Positions 26,988 through 36,376 are shown, numbered from the stretch's first letter. The stretch: 64,000 nt of DNA from Epibacterium sp. Ofav1-8 (GCF_022348185.1 NZ_JAKRFD010000017.1:40356-104355); one strand, 5' to 3'. Notes: generated from the letters alone by a model not told the origin. Numbers and translations are program-made.

Positions 26988-27461
26988 ATGACAAAATCCT
27001 CTGCCTCTAGCATTCACCTGGACCCTATCGGCTACCTGCGCACCGGGTTTGAGACGCTGGAGGAGTGTCCGGCCTCCATGATGGGCAACGATGACAGCAG
27101 CTATATCGAACTGCTGCCGCGATACGCAGCCGGGCTTCACAACATCGAACTGGCATCACATGTGATCGTGCTCTACTGGCTGCACCTGTCGAACCGCAAA
27201 CCGCATCTGGAGTCTTCGGGATGCAATGGGCGCAAACGGGGCGTCTTTGCCAGCCGCACGCCGAACCGCCCCAATCCGATCGCGATGAGCGTGACCCGGT
27301 TGATCGCCCATGATCAGAACATTCTACAGGTCGCAGGCCTCGACTGTGTCGACGGCACCGCCGTGCTCGACATCAAGCCATACGTTCCTCAGCTGGATCA
27401 CATCACCGATGCGTCGATCAGCTGGACCCCCCCGCATTCTTCGCCAGCCCTCAACCGCTAG
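26988..27461 (+). CDS. TrmO/TsaA-like SAM-dependent methyltransferase (UPF0066)
   Basis: 157 residues of the beta-barrel SAM-methyltransferase family that includes TrmO, which N6-methylates t6A37 of certain tRNAs. Start taken at ATG 26988, as upstream codons are TTG without support. Signature stretches: LDPIGYLRT, HVIVLYWLH, GVFASRTPNRPNPIAMS and DCVDGTAVLDIKPYVP. Short compared with full TrmO (about 230), lacking the C-terminal domain. It lies 34 bp before a peptide/nickel-type ABC importer and may be co-transcribed, which hints at a role outside tRNA modification. Confidence 0.82.
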   Translation: MTKSSASSIHLDPIGYLRTGFETLEECPASMMGNDDSSYIELLPRYAAGLHNIELASHVIVLYWLHLSNRKPHLESSGCNGRKRGVFASRTPNRPNPIAMSVTRLIAHDQNILQVAGLDCVDGTAVLDIKPYVPQLDHITDASISWTPPHSSPALNR

Positions 27462-27495
27462 CCCATTCCCTGAACAGACGTCTTTGGAGGATTAA

Positions 27496-29073
27496 ATGGG
27501 ACCACGATTGAGACCGGCCTTTGGTGTATTGAGCCTGTGCCTGGCGATGATGGCACAGGCGCCACTGGTATCTGCCGACACTGCGGACACTGCGAACCCC
27601 AGGCGCCTGGTGATTTCCAACAGCAATACCGACTGGGGCCTGGCTACGCCCTATCTGCAGGCCCGCGGCGGTCTGGGCTATATGCTGACCCATTTTGTGT
27701 TCGACAATCTCGTGGGGCAGGACCGATCCGGGGCGTTGGCGCCGGAGCTGGCGCGCGAGTGGGAACTGTCGGACGACGGGCTGAGCCTTGATATCAGGCT
27801 GAACCCCGAGGCGCGTTGGCATGACGGCACCGACATCACCAGCAGCGATGTGGCGTTCACCTTTGCCTATATGGCGCAGCATCCGCATCCCTTTATCTCG
27901 CTCGACAACATTCGCGGTACCGAGATCCTGTCGCCGGACACCCTGCGCATTACGCTGGCCCGCCCCGACGCAGGCGTCCTGTCCAGTGTCATGGTCGGCA
28001 TGCCGATCCTGCCCGAACATATTTACCGCGATCAGGACAATCCCCGCACCTTCTCCGAGCCGCGCGCCATGATCGGCTCCGGCCCCTATCGGCTCAGCTC
28101 CCATGAGCGCGCCAAGGGCCGCTATGTTTTCTCCGCCGTGGAAAACTACTATGGCGGCGTGCAGAAATACGATGAAGTCATGATCGCAAAGCTCCAGCCC
28201 GAGGCCGCCATTCAAGCTGCCGCCAATGGTCAGGTGAATGTGATTTCGGATCTGCCCCACCGCCTGGTGGATTATGCCAAAGAACATGATCTGCAGGTGC
28301 AGACTTCGCCGTCGGGCCACGCGATCAAGCTGCGGTTCGATCATTCGGGGCCGTTTGCCGCCGTCCAGCGTCGGCAGGCGCTGGCCTACCTTCTCGACCG
28401 CGACGCTTTGGCCGCGATTGCCTATCGCGGTGGCGCCCGCAGCGCGAGCCTTGGGTATTTGCAGGACAATTCGGCCTGGTACGCCCCGGACAGCGTGCTG
28501 CGCTACCCGCATGACCCAGACCGGGCCGCTGCGCTTCTGCGCGAATCCGGCTGGACCCGCGACGACGACGGGGCATGGCAGCAGGATGACACGCCGGTCA
28601 CATTGCGCCTGGTCACCAGCGGGCGCGAGGAAGCGCTGGCGCAGGTGATCAAAGACCAGCTGGAGGCCTTCGGACTGGAGCTCAGCGTGCGGGTGATGGA
28701 ACGCGGCGCCTTGCGCAAACAGCAACCCGGCAAGGATTACGACCTGATCCTGGCGGGGGGCAGCACCCTGGGCGATCCGGTGACCATCCTGGAGCGGGTC
28801 TTTGGGACCCGTTGGAACAACGAGCGCTATCGCGATGACGGCACCTTGCGCCAGCTGGCCATGGCCCAGGCTCAAAGCCTTGATCCGGACCGCCGCGCCG
28901 CCCTTTTGGCAGAGTTTCAACAGCTCTACTCCCGCGAACTGCCTGCGATCATGCTGGTCAATGTCAACCGCACCGTCGCCCATGACAACGGAATCGAGCC
29001 ATGGTTCTTTGATGAGGGCCTCGCGATCGGCATTCCCGTGGCAACGCATAAATACATGCTGCTGGAAGACTGA
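27496..29073 (+). CDS. ABC transporter substrate-binding protein, family 5 (peptide/nickel type)
   Basis: 525-residue periplasmic protein. ATG 27496 follows TTGGAGGATTAA. Signal peptide MGPRLRPAFGVLSLCLAMMA, cleavage near VSA-DT. Family landmarks: LAPELAREWELSDDGLSLD, ARWHDGTDITSSDVAFTF, IGSGPYRLS, ALAYLLDRDALAAIAYRG. The natural ligand (oligopeptide, nickel chelate, opine or other) cannot be read. First of four transporter genes. Confidence 0.88.
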   Translation: MGPRLRPAFGVLSLCLAMMAQAPLVSADTADTANPRRLVISNSNTDWGLATPYLQARGGLGYMLTHFVFDNLVGQDRSGALAPELAREWELSDDGLSLDIRLNPEARWHDGTDITSSDVAFTFAYMAQHPHPFISLDNIRGTEILSPDTLRITLARPDAGVLSSVMVGMPILPEHIYRDQDNPRTFSEPRAMIGSGPYRLSSHERAKGRYVFSAVENYYGGVQKYDEVMIAKLQPEAAIQAAANGQVNVISDLPHRLVDYAKEHDLQVQTSPSGHAIKLRFDHSGPFAAVQRRQALAYLLDRDALAAIAYRGGARSASLGYLQDNSAWYAPDSVLRYPHDPDRAAALLRESGWTRDDDGAWQQDDTPVTLRLVTSGREEALAQVIKDQLEAFGLELSVRVMERGALRKQQPGKDYDLILAGGSTLGDPVTILERVFGTRWNNERYRDDGTLRQLAMAQAQSLDPDRRAALLAEFQQLYSRELPAIMLVNVNRTVAHDNGIEPWFFDEGLAIGIPVATHKYMLLED

Positions 29074-29081
29074 GCGGCCGC

Positions 29082-30110
29082 ATGTCAGGGCACATCTCCC
29101 CCACGGCCCGGCAGGAGGCTGGCGCGGCGGCGGCGCCCGCCGGTGTCGCCCTGACGCTGCTGCGCAGCCTGGTGCATCGCATTGCCGTGTTTGGATTTCT
29201 GCTGGTGCTGATGTCGGTGCTGCCACGGCTGCTGCCCGGCGACACGCTGGATGTGCTGATGGATTCCGACGTGCAACGCGAGCTTGCGGATGACGATCTG
29301 CACGCGCTGCGCGACCGGCTCGGGTTCGGCGGCTCCTTGGCGGAACAGGTTGGTCGGGATTTGCTCCGGCTGCTGCGCGGGGATCTGGGGTATTCCCTGC
29401 TCCACGGCGCACCTGTTCGCCGATTGCTCGCGGAGGCGCTGCCCTGGACGGGTTTGCTGATCGCGGCGGCCACCCCCGTTTTCCTCGGTCTCGGGATCAT
29501 GCTCGGGGTCGAGGCCGGCCGGCAGCCCGGATCACGTGCCGATCGGGTGCTGACCGCCGGCATGAGCCTTCTGGCCAGTATTCCGCCCTTTGTGACCGCC
29601 ATCGCGCTGCTTCTGGTTTTTGCGATCCTGTGCCCGGTGCTGCCCGCAGGCGGGGCTGAGCCGCTGTTTCCCGCCGCGACACCCTGGCTGCGGGCATTTG
29701 AGATCGCCCGCCACGCGGTCCTGCCCGCCCTCGCCCTGGCGCTGCATGAGGTGGTGCGCTATTTCTTTGTGCTGCGCGGCGAGGCTGCGGTCCTGTCGCA
29801 TCGCGCCTTTGTGGTGAACGCCCGCAGCCGCGGTATCAGCGGCTGGCGCGAGCGGCGCGACTATTTCAGCCGCAACCTGCTGCCGGTGATCTGCGCCCGG
29901 CTGGGCCAGTCCGTTGCCACGCTGTTTACCGCCAGCCTCTTTGTCGAGGTGATCTTCGCCTATCCCGGTATCGGGTCGCTGACCTATCAGGCGGTGCTGG
30001 ATCGCGATTACGCCTTGTTGCAGGGGGCCATTGCAGTGCTCGCCGCTCTGGTGCTGAGCCTGAACTGGCTCTTTGATGCGCTCACCGAAACGCTCGCGCG
30101 CAGAGGGTAG
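29082..30110 (+). CDS. ABC transporter permease, DppB/NikB type
   Basis: 342 residues, six or so membrane segments. First TM LVHRIAVFGFLLVLMSVL, then LPGDTLDVLM where the family has LPGDP, periplasmic GDLGYSLLHGAPV, cytoplasmic EAA-like loop HRAFVVNARSRGISGW, and VEVIFAYPGIGSLTYQAVLDRDY. Starts 8 bp after the binding-protein gene. Confidence 0.9.
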   Translation: MSGHISPTARQEAGAAAAPAGVALTLLRSLVHRIAVFGFLLVLMSVLPRLLPGDTLDVLMDSDVQRELADDDLHALRDRLGFGGSLAEQVGRDLLRLLRGDLGYSLLHGAPVRRLLAEALPWTGLLIAAATPVFLGLGIMLGVEAGRQPGSRADRVLTAGMSLLASIPPFVTAIALLLVFAILCPVLPAGGAEPLFPAATPWLRAFEIARHAVLPALALALHEVVRYFFVLRGEAAVLSHRAFVVNARSRGISGWRERRDYFSRNLLPVICARLGQSVATLFTASLFVEVIFAYPGIGSLTYQAVLDRDYALLQGAIAVLAALVLSLNWLFDALTETLARRG

Positions 30111-30115
30111 CCACC

Positions 30116-30973
30116 ATGTCCGCCCCGGTTTACTCGGACCACGCCACGGAACGGGCCCGACCCCGCCTCACCCTTCAGCTGCTGGGCATCGTGGCGCTGA
30201 GCACGCTGGTGCTGCTGTTGCTGATCGCGACCCTTGGCAACCTGATCCCCCCCTATCTGACCAGCACCGAGACACTGCAACCGCCGTCCCAGCGCCATTG
30301 GCTCGGAACCAATGACATCGGCCAGAGCGTGATGACCGGCCTCCTGCGCGCCGCTCCGGTCACGATCGGGCTGGCGCTGGCCACCGCTGCACTGGCCCTC
30401 TTGATCGGGATCACCATGGCCGGGCTGGCCGTCATGTTCCCCAAGGTGGGTCGCGTGATCGTGCTGCACCTGACCGATATGGCCGAGATCGTACCGTCGA
30501 TCCTGTTGCTGCTGCTGCTGTCCGCCTGGCACCAACCCGGCGTGATCGAGATCATCCCGTTGATGGCGTTGCTGACGTGGCATGACGATGTGCGAATCCT
30601 GCGCTCCGTGCTGCTGCGCGAAATGGGCCGGGAAAACATCACGCTCACACGGCACATGGGGGCGCGCTGGCCCTATCTGCTGCTGCATCACATCCTGCCC
30701 GCCATCCTGCCAACGCTCACCGGCCTCTATCTGCAGAACGTGGTACAGGCGACGATGCGGGTGGCGGGATTGGCGTTCCTCGGACTGACTGCCGCAGATC
30801 TGCTGACCTGGGGCAGCATGTTGCAGGACGCGATGGGCTATCTGCATACGCCGGCCTGGACATGGCTGCTGCTGCCGCCGGCCTTTTGTCTCACCGGGTT
30901 TCTGCTGCTGCTGATGGCGCTGGACCAGCAACAGGCACGCCGTAGCTCCCACCGACAAGGATCCGCCCCATGA
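30116..30973 (+). CDS. ABC transporter permease, DppC/NikC type
   Basis: 285 residues. N-terminal TM LLGIVALSTLVLLLLIATLG, then HWLGTNDIGQSVMTGLLRAAPVT (reduced form of the DppC HxxGTDxxGRD signature), and GLAFLGLTAADLLTWGSML. Five bases separate it from the preceding permease stop, and it overlaps the ATPase gene by ATGA. Confidence 0.9.
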   Translation: MSAPVYSDHATERARPRLTLQLLGIVALSTLVLLLLIATLGNLIPPYLTSTETLQPPSQRHWLGTNDIGQSVMTGLLRAAPVTIGLALATAALALLIGITMAGLAVMFPKVGRVIVLHLTDMAEIVPSILLLLLLSAWHQPGVIEIIPLMALLTWHDDVRILRSVLLREMGRENITLTRHMGARWPYLLLHHILPAILPTLTGLYLQNVVQATMRVAGLAFLGLTAADLLTWGSMLQDAMGYLHTPAWTWLLLPPAFCLTGFLLLLMALDQQQARRSSHRQGSAP

Positions 30974-32511
30974 TCGAACTGCGAAACCTCTGTCTGCATG
31001 CAGGGGAGGACACGATCCTGAAGGACATCAACCTGACGGTTCGAACGGGCGAAACTCTGGCGCTCATCGGCCCCTCCGGCGCGGGCAAAAGCAGTCTCGC
31101 GCGGCTGTTGTTGCGGCTGCTGGACGGTCAGGGTGCCTGCCCGCACAAGCACCTGTCCCCGCGTGCGCGGTTTCACTGGTCCGGGCAGGCATGGCTCGCG
31201 GGCTCCGATGTGCTCAGGGCGCGCGCTGCCGAGGTTCATGCGCTGCGGGGGCGGCATATCGGTCTCATCGTGCAACGGCTCACCGATGCCCTGAACCCGC
31301 AGTTGACGGTGCGCGCCCATATTGCCGAAGTGCTTGCCCAGCACCGGATCACCGCCCCCACCCCCGAGGAGATTTGCGCCCGGTACAACCTGCCCCCGTG
31401 CGTTCTCGATCAGCGCCCCGCAAGCCTGAGCGGCGGAGAGATCCAGCGTGTTCTTACGGCGCTGGCCCTGTTGCCGCAGCCCAGTTGCCTCATCCTCGAT
31501 GAACCCACCGCAGCGCTTGATCCGGCCAATCAGGCGCTCACGCTCAAGGCCATGCAGCACGGCCGCGCGGATCGGGCACAGATCCTCATCAGCCACGATC
31601 CGGCAGTTGCGGTCTCTCTTGCCAATCAGATCGCCGTTCTGGAGCGTGGTCGCATCATAGAAACCGGCCCCGCCCGCCAGATCCTGCGTGCCCCGCAGCA
31701 GGCGCTGACCCAAGCGCTGTTGGGGCAGGCCCCGAGGACGACGCCCCCGACCGCGCCTGCGCGGCCTGGTCCCGTCGTGCTTCGGGTGCATCGGCTGTCC
31801 CACAGCTACGGTGCGCGCCCGGTGCTGCGAAACCTGACCCTCAGCCTGCGCGCCGAGGCCTGTCTGGCTGTTGTCGGACGCAGCGGATGTGGCAAGTCCA
31901 CTCTGGCAAAACTGATCGCGGGGCTGGAGCCGCTGCAATCCGGCCAGATCGACTGGCCCCGCCCGGATGCAATCGCGCACACCGCCCGGCACCGGGTTGG
32001 CTATGTGTCGCAGTTCCCGCATCGGGCGCTCACCGGGCATTTCTCCGTGGCCGAGACCCTGGCCGAAACGCAGGCCCTGTCGCAACACCGCCTGCGCTGG
32101 TTCCGGCGTCCCCGCCATGGTGACCCCGCGGATGAGCAGGCCATGACAGACGCGTTGAACGCGGTGTCGCTCCCCACCGGGGCGGCCTTTCGGGCGCGGC
32201 GCACCCGCGATCTTTCCGGGGGCGAGGCGCAACGGCTCTGCCTTGCGCGGGCGCTTATGGCCGATCCTACGGTCATCATCGCTGACGAACCCACCTCCGC
32301 CCTCGACGGTCGCTCCAAGGCCGAGGTGGTCCAGACCTTGCAGGATCTGAAATCACATCGGGGCAAGGCACTTCTGCTGGTGACCCATGACCCATGGGTG
32401 GCCGACACTTTGGCCGATCAGCAGCTGGAACTGCAGCAGATGTCACTGTCGCCGCGCGCGGTAGAAATGCCGCCGCAACCGCTCCCCTCGCCCACGCAGT
32501 CCCTGTCCTGA
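30970..32511 (+). CDS. ABC transporter ATP-binding protein, fused DppD-DppF type
   Basis: 513 residues, two complete ABC domains in one chain. Domain 1: GPSGAGKSS, LSGGEIQRV, LILDEPTAAL. Domain 2: GRSGCGKST, LSGGEAQRLCLARAL, IIADEPTSAL. Both domains keep canonical Walker and signature motifs, unlike the sugar-type ATPases in this window. The C-terminal tail is Pro/Ser-rich. Starts in an ATGA overlap with the permease gene. Last gene of the importer. Confidence 0.91.
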   Translation: MIELRNLCLHAGEDTILKDINLTVRTGETLALIGPSGAGKSSLARLLLRLLDGQGACPHKHLSPRARFHWSGQAWLAGSDVLRARAAEVHALRGRHIGLIVQRLTDALNPQLTVRAHIAEVLAQHRITAPTPEEICARYNLPPCVLDQRPASLSGGEIQRVLTALALLPQPSCLILDEPTAALDPANQALTLKAMQHGRADRAQILISHDPAVAVSLANQIAVLERGRIIETGPARQILRAPQQALTQALLGQAPRTTPPTAPARPGPVVLRVHRLSHSYGARPVLRNLTLSLRAEACLAVVGRSGCGKSTLAKLIAGLEPLQSGQIDWPRPDAIAHTARHRVGYVSQFPHRALTGHFSVAETLAETQALSQHRLRWFRRPRHGDPADEQAMTDALNAVSLPTGAAFRARRTRDLSGGEAQRLCLARALMADPTVIIADEPTSALDGRSKAEVVQTLQDLKSHRGKALLLVTHDPWVADTLADQQLELQQMSLSPRAVEMPPQPLPSPTQSLS

Positions 32512-32564
32512 GCCGCGCCCAGATGCACCCAGACGCGACCCGGGATCTATGATCCAGCGATTGG

Positions 32565-33581
32565 CTAGTCGGCGACGGCGTCTCGCAGCGGTGCATCCGC
32601 CGCCGTCAGGGACAGGCTCTGGAAAAAGCGGCCCAGCATGTCCTCGATCGGCGTGAACCTCACCCCGAGGCTGTCCCGGCGCGAAAAATCATACAGGGTG
32701 GGCAGATGTGGCACATCTCCGTTCGGCGCAGGCAGGCCCGTCGCGGGCACGTAGCGCGCGATTTCCTGGTAGATCCGGGCCCAGGTCCAACTGTCGCTCA
32801 GGGTGAAGTATCGCCCCGAAACCGCCGGCGTCTCGCAGGCGGCCAGCGCAAAACGCGCCAGATCCGCCGGATCGGTCAGGGACATGGAGCCGGAAGGCAC
32901 CTGCCGATGCCAGCCCGGCTCCCCTCGGGCCAGCGCGGCCAAAAACCGCAACACATGCCCCTCCATGTGCCAGGGCAACAGGGCCGGTGCGACCATCATG
33001 CTCGACAGCAGCGTGGTCAGACGCAGGCCCACCTGATCCGCCGCTTCCTGCGCGGCCTGTTCCAGTGCCGTCTTCTGCGCTTGCATGTATTTTCCCGTCG
33101 CGCGCTGATCTGCCAGCGAGGACACATCGCGCAGCTCGTTCAGGACGGGGGAGGGTGTGGCCGGCGCGGCAGAGGCGGTGCTGGAACACAGAACCGCCGC
33201 CGAGACCTCCGCCTGACCCGCGATCTGCAGGATTTGGCGACAGGCGACCTTGGACGGGGCGACAATCTCGCGCCAGGCCCGCCCCGGCTCCAACTCCGCC
33301 ACAGGTCGCCCGTCACGCCCGCTTCGCGGCGTCGGGAAACAGGCCAGAATGACCGCCTCAGCACCCGTCAGCGGTGCGATAAAACTGTCTGGCGATTCGG
33401 TATGTGCCTGAAAAATCTGCAAGCGGTCCGAGGCTCCCGGGAATCTTCGCAGCCGCTCAGCACGGTGCACATCCCGAACGGTGGCATGAACCCGATATCC
33501 CTGGTGCAGGGCTTCGTGAACCATATACGCCCCGGCCAGTCCGGTTGCGCCCGCAATGCAAATGGTCTTTGGCTCCGACAT
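32565..33581 (-). CDS. NAD(P)-dependent epimerase/dehydratase-family protein (extended SDR)
   Basis: 338 residues. ATG 33581 (MSEPKTICIAGATGLAG) with the Rossmann motif GATGLAG. The second half shows SLTDPADLARFALAAC, the usual NAD-epimerase-like C-terminal lobe. An active-site Tyr-x3-Lys is not in canonical form (TGKYMQAQK is the nearest), so activity may differ from standard reductases. Divergent from paaZ2 across 246 bp, so possibly tied to the TDA island, but I do not know it as a described tda gene. Confidence 0.75.
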   Translation of the reverse strand: MSEPKTICIAGATGLAGAYMVHEALHQGYRVHATVRDVHRAERLRRFPGASDRLQIFQAHTESPDSFIAPLTGAEAVILACFPTPRSGRDGRPVAELEPGRAWREIVAPSKVACRQILQIAGQAEVSAAVLCSSTASAAPATPSPVLNELRDVSSLADQRATGKYMQAQKTALEQAAQEAADQVGLRLTTLLSSMMVAPALLPWHMEGHVLRFLAALARGEPGWHRQVPSGSMSLTDPADLARFALAACETPAVSGRYFTLSDSWTWARIYQEIARYVPATGLPAPNGDVPHLPTLYDFSRRDSLGVRFTPIEDMLGRFFQSLSLTAADAPLRDAVAD

Positions 33582-33827
33582 GTCCGGCACCGCCTTCTTG
33601 CTTTGGTTGAATCTGTTATTTTCGCACCCTAGCAAGGTTGTGCTCAATCGGGGCATCGATTTTCCTGAACGCCCGTCTCAGCAAGCCTGAAGCCGCCCGG
33701 AGCCCTGGGTGAGGCTCTTAGTTGCCGCCCTCAGAAAACCTGAAGCGCGCCCTCCAATGAATCGATTGGTATTGCTGGCTGACTTCGCGCTCAATTCCAG
33801 CACCTGTGCATTGGAGTGGAGAGTGAC
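33582..33827. promoter_or_regulatory. Divergent control region upstream of paaZ2
   Basis: Contains two imperfect direct repeats sharing CCTGAAGC and a CGCCC tail (33677-33697 and 33730-33750, 53 bp apart) and a dyad CCAAT-N6-ATTGG at 33754-33769, about 60 bp before the paaZ2 start. The dyad and repeats are candidate binding sites for the LysR regulator TdaA or another factor. Confidence 0.45.
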
Positions 33828-35756
33828 ATGGCTGATACCGCCGAAGCCAAGACCCTAACCCCCGCAGGTCGCGCTGCGACCGTTCCACAGGGGAGTCAGC
33901 TGGCCTTTGCGATCCAATCCGGCCCTCCAGACGACCCGATACAACGACCCGCCGCGCCACGGCCGGATCTGTCGGCCCTGCGCGCGCCCTACAATGACCG
34001 CCATGGCAACCTGCACCAGCAGATCGTGCAGTGTCGCAATGCCGGAGCCCATGTTCTGCGCGCCCAGAGCTTTGCAGAGCGCGCCCGTCTGCTTCGGGAT
34101 CTGCACGCCGGACTGACCGCCCTGGCCGAGGCCGAAACGGCGCAATGTCGTGCGCATCCGTCTCATGAAGGCGATACGTTGCTCTCGGATCCGGGCTTCT
34201 TGCAAGGGCTCTCCCGGATGCGGCGGTTGGCCTCCATGGCCCTGCGCAGCCTGCCCGACCAGAAGATGATCGTCTGTGATCCCGCACGCCCCTGTGACCG
34301 TGGCGGCCCTCCCTGCCCGGATCGTCAGATGCGCATGCGGCTGAAACAACCCGGCAGCGGCCTTGCCGCGCATGTGGTGGCCAATGCGGCATCCTTTCCA
34401 AACCTGCTGGAACGGCTGAGCCTCGCCATTCTGGCCGGGCGCAGTGTTCTTCTCTGCGTGTCGGATACCGCGCAACAGGCCGCGCTTGGGCTGTGCCGTC
34501 TGCTCCGCGCCACCGGTGCGCTCCCCGACGGCGTCATGCATGTGGTGCCGGTGATCGAGGCAGAGACCCTGCTGCCGCATCTGGAACGGGGCGACGTGGT
34601 GACGCTCTGTGCCGAGCCCGGGCACACCGCCACCTTTCATGCCCACCCCAAGGTTCTGGAGGGCAGCGTGCGGTTGGGATCGTGTCAGGCAAGCTACGCG
34701 GCGCTGCTCCTTGCTCCCGAGTACGACCCCGATGCGCCTGCGTGGGACCTGTTCCTCCGGGCGGTGCAGGCGCTGCATCGCAACGCCTCCTTCGCGACCT
34801 GCGTTCTGGTGCCGAAATCCTTGGAGGAAAGCGCCACGGATCGGTTGCTGACCCTGTTTGACGAAGTCACCATCAGCCACGCGGAGCTGCCGACTACCCG
34901 GCCCTCTTCTGCGGCGTCGACCCGCCCCGGCAGCCCGCAGATTGCGGTGGTGCCCTATACCGACACCCGCTCGGCGCTGGAGATCCTGCGCACGTTTCCC
35001 GGCCGGCGCGATTTGACGGTTCTGTCGCGACAACACGGGTTTCTTGGCGATTTCCTCGCCACGCTGGCGCCCTGTCTGGACCAGATCAGCGTGGTCAGCC
35101 CGGAGATGGACACCGGCGCACCAGAGCTTGCCGAGGCGATGCCGGGCGGCAATGGCGCGGACGAGAACATCCTGTCCCTGCTGGACTTCTATCTCGAAGA
35201 AAGCGAAATCACCGGCCCCGCGACGCTGCTGACCGAAGTGTCGGGCACCTGGATCGAAGGGGTGCCCGTGCGCGAAGGCGAACATCCCTTCCGCAAACCG
35301 CTGTCGCGCTTGCGGGTCGGAGATCACCTGCGCAGCGCGGATCGCATTGTCAGCGCCGAGGACGTCGAGGCCTTTGGCCATCTGACCGGAGACCTGTTCT
35401 ATGCCCATATGGACGAAACCGCCGCGCGCGCGCATCCGTTCTTTGACGGCAGAGTGGCGCACGGGCAATTCATCATGGCGCTGGCCAACGGGTTGTTTGT
35501 CGATCCCGAACCGGGGCCGGTGCTTGCCAATCTCGGGGCGAAGGACCTGCGGTTCCATGCCCCCGTCTACTTTGGCACATCGCTCTATGTGACGCTGACC
35601 TGCTGCACCATCGGCCCGGTGGGCAAAGGCGGCTCTGCCGAAGTGCAATGGGCCTGCCAGGTGCGGCGCAGTGACGACGACACCCGCGTCGCCCAATTCG
35701 ACCTGCTCACACTTGTGGCAGCGCAATGGCCCCTGCCCGCCGCCCCGGCCGTCTAG
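33828..35756 (+). CDS. paaZ2: PaaZ2: PaaZ-like protein with degenerate aldehyde dehydrogenase and MaoC-type hydratase domains
   Basis: 642 residues (E. coli PaaZ about 680). ATG 33828 follows GGAGAG. Residues ~40-480 follow the ALDH fold of PaaZ, but where PaaZ has its catalytic Glu (EADSLN context) this protein has GSCQASYAAL, and where it has GQKC this has HRNASFATC with a short deletion. Both catalytic residues are therefore lost. The C-terminal ~150 residues are a good MaoC/hotdog enoyl-CoA hydratase: VEAFGHLTGDLFYAHMDE, HPFFDGRVAHGQF. In TDA producers, PaaZ2 is thought to open the oxepin-CoA ring without oxidising the aldehyde, so that the product can cyclise to the seven-membered ring. 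Confidence 0.92.
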   Translation: MADTAEAKTLTPAGRAATVPQGSQLAFAIQSGPPDDPIQRPAAPRPDLSALRAPYNDRHGNLHQQIVQCRNAGAHVLRAQSFAERARLLRDLHAGLTALAEAETAQCRAHPSHEGDTLLSDPGFLQGLSRMRRLASMALRSLPDQKMIVCDPARPCDRGGPPCPDRQMRMRLKQPGSGLAAHVVANAASFPNLLERLSLAILAGRSVLLCVSDTAQQAALGLCRLLRATGALPDGVMHVVPVIEAETLLPHLERGDVVTLCAEPGHTATFHAHPKVLEGSVRLGSCQASYAALLLAPEYDPDAPAWDLFLRAVQALHRNASFATCVLVPKSLEESATDRLLTLFDEVTISHAELPTTRPSSAASTRPGSPQIAVVPYTDTRSALEILRTFPGRRDLTVLSRQHGFLGDFLATLAPCLDQISVVSPEMDTGAPELAEAMPGGNGADENILSLLDFYLEESEITGPATLLTEVSGTWIEGVPVREGEHPFRKPLSRLRVGDHLRSADRIVSAEDVEAFGHLTGDLFYAHMDETAARAHPFFDGRVAHGQFIMALANGLFVDPEPGPVLANLGAKDLRFHAPVYFGTSLYVTLTCCTIGPVGKGGSAEVQWACQVRRSDDDTRVAQFDLLTLVAAQWPLPAAPAV

Positions 35757-35800
35757 TTTCCTCCCCCCCCCGGTGACCCTCCGTTAGAAAAGGACCTCGC

Positions 35801-36376
35801 ATGACCACCAACGCCTCATCGCCCCACCCCCGCATCCTGATCGGCGCCTGCGGGTCGCTGGACCTGACGATGCTGCCGTTCTACCTGCGTGCGATAAAGG
35901 ACAATATCGAATGCAGCCTGAGCCTGATGCTCACGCCAAACGCGGTGAAATTTGTCAACACCGACACGCTGGCGCTGCTGGTGGATCGCTTGATCCACGG
36001 CGATCATCCGCAGAACTGGAGCACCGACAAGCCGGGCCGGATCGCCGCAGAGCATGACCTGATGGCCGTGCTGCCCACCACCGCCAACACGTTGAGCGGC
36101 GTCGCGAACGGCTCCTCGCAAAACCGGCTGACCACGGTCATCCTCGCGGCAGAGTTTCCGGTCCTGTTCTTCCCGGTCATGGGCGGTCCGATGTGGGACA
36201 AGGCCTCCGTCCAGCGCAATGTGAGCCAGATCCGCGATGATGGTTATGAGGTTTTTCAGCCGGTCTGGCGCGAACACAACGACCCGCATATGCAAAAGAT
36301 CCACGGGCATCATTCCCTGCCCGATCCTGCATCCGTTGTCGAAATCATCAAACATCGCCTGCCCGCAGGCGACTGA
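35801..36376 (+). CDS. tdaF: TdaF: HFCD-family flavoprotein of TDA biosynthesis
   Basis: 191 residues, homologous to the flavin-dependent cysteine decarboxylases (EpiD/CoaC group). Motifs: ILIGACGSLDLTMLPFYL, LTPNAVKFVN, VLPTTANTLSGVANG and FFPVMGGPMWDK. In TDA biosynthesis TdaF is assigned to sulfur handling, by analogy with oxidative decarboxylation of cysteinyl adducts. Follows paaZ2 by 44 bp in the same direction and ends before a clear terminator. Confidence 0.93.
   Translation: MTTNASSPHPRILIGACGSLDLTMLPFYLRAIKDNIECSLSLMLTPNAVKFVNTDTLALLVDRLIHGDHPQNWSTDKPGRIAAEHDLMAVLPTTANTLSGVANGSSQNRLTTVILAAEFPVLFFPVMGGPMWDKASVQRNVSQIRDDGYEVFQPVWREHNDPHMQKIHGHHSLPDPASVVEIIKHRLPAGD

Noticed and set aside
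27451..29412. 653-codon open frame on the minus strand
   Set aside because: Antisense to the family-5 binding protein, which has signal peptide, ribosome site and family motifs. The antisense product is low-complexity Arg/Gln/His-rich.
30970..32511. Two separate ATPase genes
   Set aside because: One uninterrupted frame encodes both ABC domains. The fusion is common in this transporter family.
33855..35726. 623-codon open frame on the minus strand
   Set aside because: Antisense to paaZ2 and without any family pattern.
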